64,000 nucleotides of DNA from Sandarakinorhabdus glacialis (GTDB lineage: Bacteria > Pseudomonadota > Alphaproteobacteria > Sphingomonadales > Sphingomonadaceae), in assembly GCF_014643455.1 (NCBI RefSeq), contig NZ_BMJM01000005.1, forward strand, positions 186,001 to 250,000, read 5' to 3'. How positions within the stretch are numbered: the stretch's first letter is position 1; every line of letters starts with the position of its first letter. Both the position numbers and the translations under genes were made by a program. The notes under the pieces are model-generated. The model saw only the letters and a program-made list of their open reading frames with translations. It was not told the DNA's origin and did not search any database. Below are positions 61,538 through 64,000 of the stretch, piece after piece.

Positions 61538-62644
61538 TCAACCGCTAACCCCCCCCCAAACATCCCCATAAAGCCGCAACAAATTCCCCCCCAGCACCTT
61601 CTCGATCCGCCCCGCCGGCCATCGGTCCTTCTCCAGCGCCGCAACCAGCAACCCAAATCGCCGATGCGTGTCCAGATCCGGAATAATCGTGAACACATCC
61701 GGCCCTTCGCCCGGCGCCGCTATCCCCCGTGCCACCCGGTCCCGGTTCTCCGCCGCCTGTTTGCGCCGCCGCTCCGCATCGATCACCGTCTTCGGCAACA
61801 CCCCATCGGTGCCGATCCCGACATGATCTTCCCCGCACACATCGACCGCGTGCCGCATGTGCCGCACCAGGTCGGCCGCGAACGGCTTGCTGTTCGCCAC
61901 CAGGAACGGCATCCAGTAGATCCCGACGACGCCGCCCTTGTTGGCCACCGCCTTTAATTCCGCATCCCACACGTTGCGCGGATTGTCGTGGAGCGACCGG
62001 CACCCCGTATGGCTGATCGTCATCGGCCGGGTCGTTGCCGCGATTGCCTCCGCGATCGTCCGCTGCCCGCCGTGCGACAGGTCGAGCAGCAGCTTCTCCT
62101 TCTCGATCCGCGCGATCGTCGCCCGCCCCAGCTTCGACAGCCCGGCGTTCGCGGGCTCCAGCGAGCCGTCCCCCGACAGGTTCCGCAGATTATACGTCAG
62201 CTGCACGACCCGTACGCCGAGCCCCTGCATGATTCCGAGCCGATCGAGGTCAAGCCCGACCATCGAGGTATCCTGCGTCCCCATCACGATGGCGATCTTG
62301 CCCGCAACCTTCGCGGCGCGAATATCCGCCGCCGTCCGCCCGGTTACAAACGTTCCCGGACTGGCGTCGATGATCCGGTTGTGGATCGACACGCCCTCCT
62401 GCACCGCGTCCCACCCCGTCCGCGCATTGCCGACCTCGCCGATCGTCACCTGGATTGCCGACAGGCCGCTTTCGCGATAATCGCGCACGGCTCGCGGCGA
62501 CAGCGCGAAATCGCCCTCCTTGCCGTCGGGGTCGGCGATCCCGGTCAGGCCGTCGATGATGATCCCCGGGTTGGCCGCCCGCGCCATTCCCGGCAACACC
62601 GCCGCCAACGCCGCAGCACCCAGTATCCCGCGTCTTGTCAGCAT
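61538..62644 (-). CDS. M19 (membrane dipeptidase) family protein, atypical metal site
   Basis: A 368-residue exported protein. The Tat-like leader is [22 protein letters not shown]. The barrel has [47 protein letters not shown] and VGIGTDGV, the hallmarks of family M19 (renal dipeptidase). Its usual first zinc motif, HxD after the leader, reads [13 protein letters not shown] here, and the bridging Glu position reads MGTQDTSM. The two histidines are kept. It may bind one metal or act differently. It sits between ruvA and ruvB in reverse orientation. Confidence 0.83.
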   Translation of the reverse strand: MLTRRGILGAAALAAVLPGMARAANPGIIIDGLTGIADPDGKEGDFALSPRAVRDYRESGLSAIQVTIGEVGNARTGWDAVQEGVSIHNRIIDASPGTFVTGRTAADIRAAKVAGKIAIVMGTQDTSMVGLDLDRLGIMQGLGVRVVQLTYNLRNLSGDGSLEPANAGLSKLGRATIARIEKEKLLLDLSHGGQRTIAEAIAATTRPMTISHTGCRSLHDNPRNVWDAELKAVANKGGVVGIYWMPFLVANSKPFAADLVRHMRHAVDVCGEDHVGIGTDGVLPKTVIDAERRRKQAAENRDRVARGIAAPGEGPDVFTIIPDLDTHRRFGLLVAALEKDRWPAGRIEKVLGGNLLRLYGDVWGGVSG

Positions 62645-62704
62645 TATTCCCCCATTTTGTGCAACGATAGCTACAACCGCCATCACCCGCTAGACAGGGC
62701 CATA

Positions 62705-63739
62705 ATGACCGACACGCCTCTCAGCCCGCAGCGCAAGCCCGACGATATCGACGCGGCGCTGCGCCCGAAAACCCTCCATGAATTCATCGGGCAGGAGGCC
62801 CTGCGCGCCAATCTCGCGGTCTTCGTCGCCGCCGCGAAACAGCGCGGCGAACCCCTCGACCATGTCCTGCTCCACGGCCCGCCCGGCCTCGGCAAGACGA
62901 CGCTGGCGCAGATCGTCGCCCGCGAACTCGGCGTCGGCTTCCGCGCCACCTCGGGGCCGGTGATCGCCAAGGCGGGCGACCTAGCCGCGCTGTTGACCAA
63001 TCTCGATCACCACGACGTCCTGTTCATCGACGAGATCCACCGCCTGGCGCCAGCCGTCGAGGAAATCCTCTACCCGGCGATGGAGGACCGCGTCCTCGAC
63101 CTGATGATCGGCGAGGGTCCGTCCGCCCGCTCGGTCCGCATCGACCTGCCGCATTTCACCCTCGTCGGCGCCACCACCCGCGCCGGGCTGCTCACCACAC
63201 CGCTGCGCGACCGCTTCGGCATCCCGCTGCGGCTGGTGTTTTACACTACCGAGGAGCTGACTCGCGTCGTCACCCGCGCCGCTGCATTGCTCGGCCTGGA
63301 CCTCACCCCGGACGGCGCCCGCGAGATAGCCGGCCGCGCCCGGGGCACGCCGCGCATCGCCGGTCGCCTGCTGCGCCGGGTCCGCGATTTCGCCTCCGCC
63401 GCCGGCACCAGCACCGTCGACCGCACCGCCGCCGACCGCGCCCTCAACCGCCTCGAAGTCGACAATCTCGGCCTCGACGCGATGGACCGCCGTTACCTGA
63501 TGATGATCGCCGACATTTATCGCGGCGGGCCGGTCGGGGTCGAAACCCTCGCCGCCGGGCTGTCGGAGGCCCGCGACACGATCGAGGAAGTCATCGAGCC
63601 CTTCCTCATCCAGTCCGGCCTCGTCGCCCGCACGGCGCGCGGCCGCATGCTCAACCCCGGCGCCTGGAAGCACCTTGGCCTGACCCCGCCTGCCGGCGTG
63701 CCGGTGCAACTGCCGCTGCTCGACGAAGATATCCTCTGA
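62705..63739 (+). CDS. ruvB: Holliday junction DNA helicase motor RuvB
   Basis: A 344-residue AAA+ ATPase driving branch migration. [18 protein letters not shown] is the start of the core. Walker A is [14 protein letters not shown], Walker [10 protein letters not shown], sensor [10 protein letters not shown] and the arginine finger PLRDRFGI. The C-terminal winged helix has [15 protein letters not shown] and [18 protein letters not shown] 62705 shares a 60-bp divergent promoter region with the dipeptidase gene. Confidence 0.97.
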   Translation: MTDTPLSPQRKPDDIDAALRPKTLHEFIGQEALRANLAVFVAAAKQRGEPLDHVLLHGPPGLGKTTLAQIVARELGVGFRATSGPVIAKAGDLAALLTNLDHHDVLFIDEIHRLAPAVEEILYPAMEDRVLDLMIGEGPSARSVRIDLPHFTLVGATTRAGLLTTPLRDRFGIPLRLVFYTTEELTRVVTRAAALLGLDLTPDGAREIAGRARGTPRIAGRLLRRVRDFASAAGTSTVDRTAADRALNRLEVDNLGLDAMDRRYLMMIADIYRGGPVGVETLAAGLSEARDTIEEVIEPFLIQSGLVARTARGRMLNPGAWKHLGLTPPAGVPVQLPLLDEDIL

Positions 63740-63760
63740 CGCCTAAGGACATCTTCCAAC

Positions 63761-63843
63761 CTGTCATCCCGGGCTTGGCCCGGGACCCAGTTGCTTCTCC
63801 GCGCAGATAGAAACTGGGTCCCGGGCCAAGCCCGGGATGACAG
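63761..63843. repeat. Repeat family A, inverted pair
   Basis: CTGTCATCCCGGGCTTGGCC CGGGACCCAGTT (63761-63792) and its mirror (63812-63843) form a 32-bp stem. Each arm is an A unit. It lies between ruvB and leuC and may form a terminator hairpin. Confidence 0.9.
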
Positions 63844-63928
63844 CATGGCTCTACCTCCGCAGCCCACCCGGCGCCGCTCATCGCCTTCCCCGCTTGATGG
63901 CACCGCCATTTCGCGGCTACACGGCACC

Positions 63929-64000
63929 ATGACCAATCCGCGCACGCTTTATGCAAAGATCTGGGACGATCACATCGTCCGCCGCCTCGACGACGGCACC
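63929..64000 (+). CDS. leuC: 3-isopropylmalate dehydratase large subunit, N-terminal end (3' truncated by window)
   Basis: 24 residues starting MTNPRTLYAKIWDDHIVRRL and ending DDGT, the start of LeuC, the large subunit of isopropylmalate isomerase in leucine biosynthesis. The cluster-binding cysteines lie beyond the window. No ribosome site is evident: the upstream bases are GGCACC. Confidence 0.85.
   Translation, partial: MTNPRTLYAKIWDDHIVRRLDDGT

Overview
The window is a high-GC chromosomal segment of an alphaproteobacterium, most likely of the order Sphingomonadales (inferred from gene content, not from a database search). Pointers are three TonB-dependent receptors, SapC, the DUF3572 and DUF2312/DUF1244 proteins, a MipZ-type ATPase, a GGDEF gene beside rpmG, a PhaR-type phasin promoter, Coq4 and BlaI/M56 modules. 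About 65 genes fill the window. There is no phage, insertion sequence, plasmid gene or CRISPR array.

Layout. 0-7 kb: end of pepN, a histone-deacetylase-like hydrolase, an ECF sigma / membrane partner / Spy-like metal-binding operon, a D-amino-acid transaminase, photolyase and an amino acid permease. 7-13.4 kb: short-chain dehydrogenase, clpS, a large phasin, phosphomannomutase, a J-domain protein with mipZ, and panC. 13.4-20.8 kb: a secreted protein, a peptidogalycan-type acyltransferase, the RidA-HAD-DUF3572 operon, a diguanylate cyclase, rpmG, ygfZ, an MscS channel and coq4. 21-29 kb: putA, a GST, blaI plus an M56 peptidase, and a MaoC / carboxymuconolactone-decarboxylase-like / thiolase group. 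29-41 kb: periplasmic RidA and a TonB receptor, tdk-gpx, an omega-transaminase coupled to a beta-helix protein, a cystathionine gamma-synthase-family enzyme and iorAB-type molybdenum hydroxylase genes. 41-53 kb: an RhlE-type helicase, two more TonB receptors, an FAD-linked 2-hydroxyacid dehydrogenase, SapC and cytochrome b561. 53-64 kb: tRNA-Val, a GST with an alpha/beta hydrolase, pyruvate kinase, DUF1244/DUF2312, coxS-coxM without coxL, and yebC-(DUF559)-ruvC-ruvA-(M19 dipeptidase)-ruvB-leuC.

Three things stand out. First, the spacers are packed with several families of palindromic repeats. They sit mainly between convergent stop codons, and in places supply protein C-termini, an in-frame PutA linker and the ribosome binding site of ruvC. 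Second, the plus strand is clearly G-rich on the left and C-rich on the right, with the change between roughly 43 and 50 kb, which is the pattern expected at a replication terminus. Third, several regulatory arrangements can be read directly: twin 17-bp palindromes around the phasin promoter, a tandem 19-bp operator in front of blaI, and an ECF sigma gene that looks frame-shifted by collapse of an 11-bp direct repeat. I found no clearly new multi-gene system. The repeat biology, the split ruvAB locus and the orphan coxSM pair are the most unusual points.
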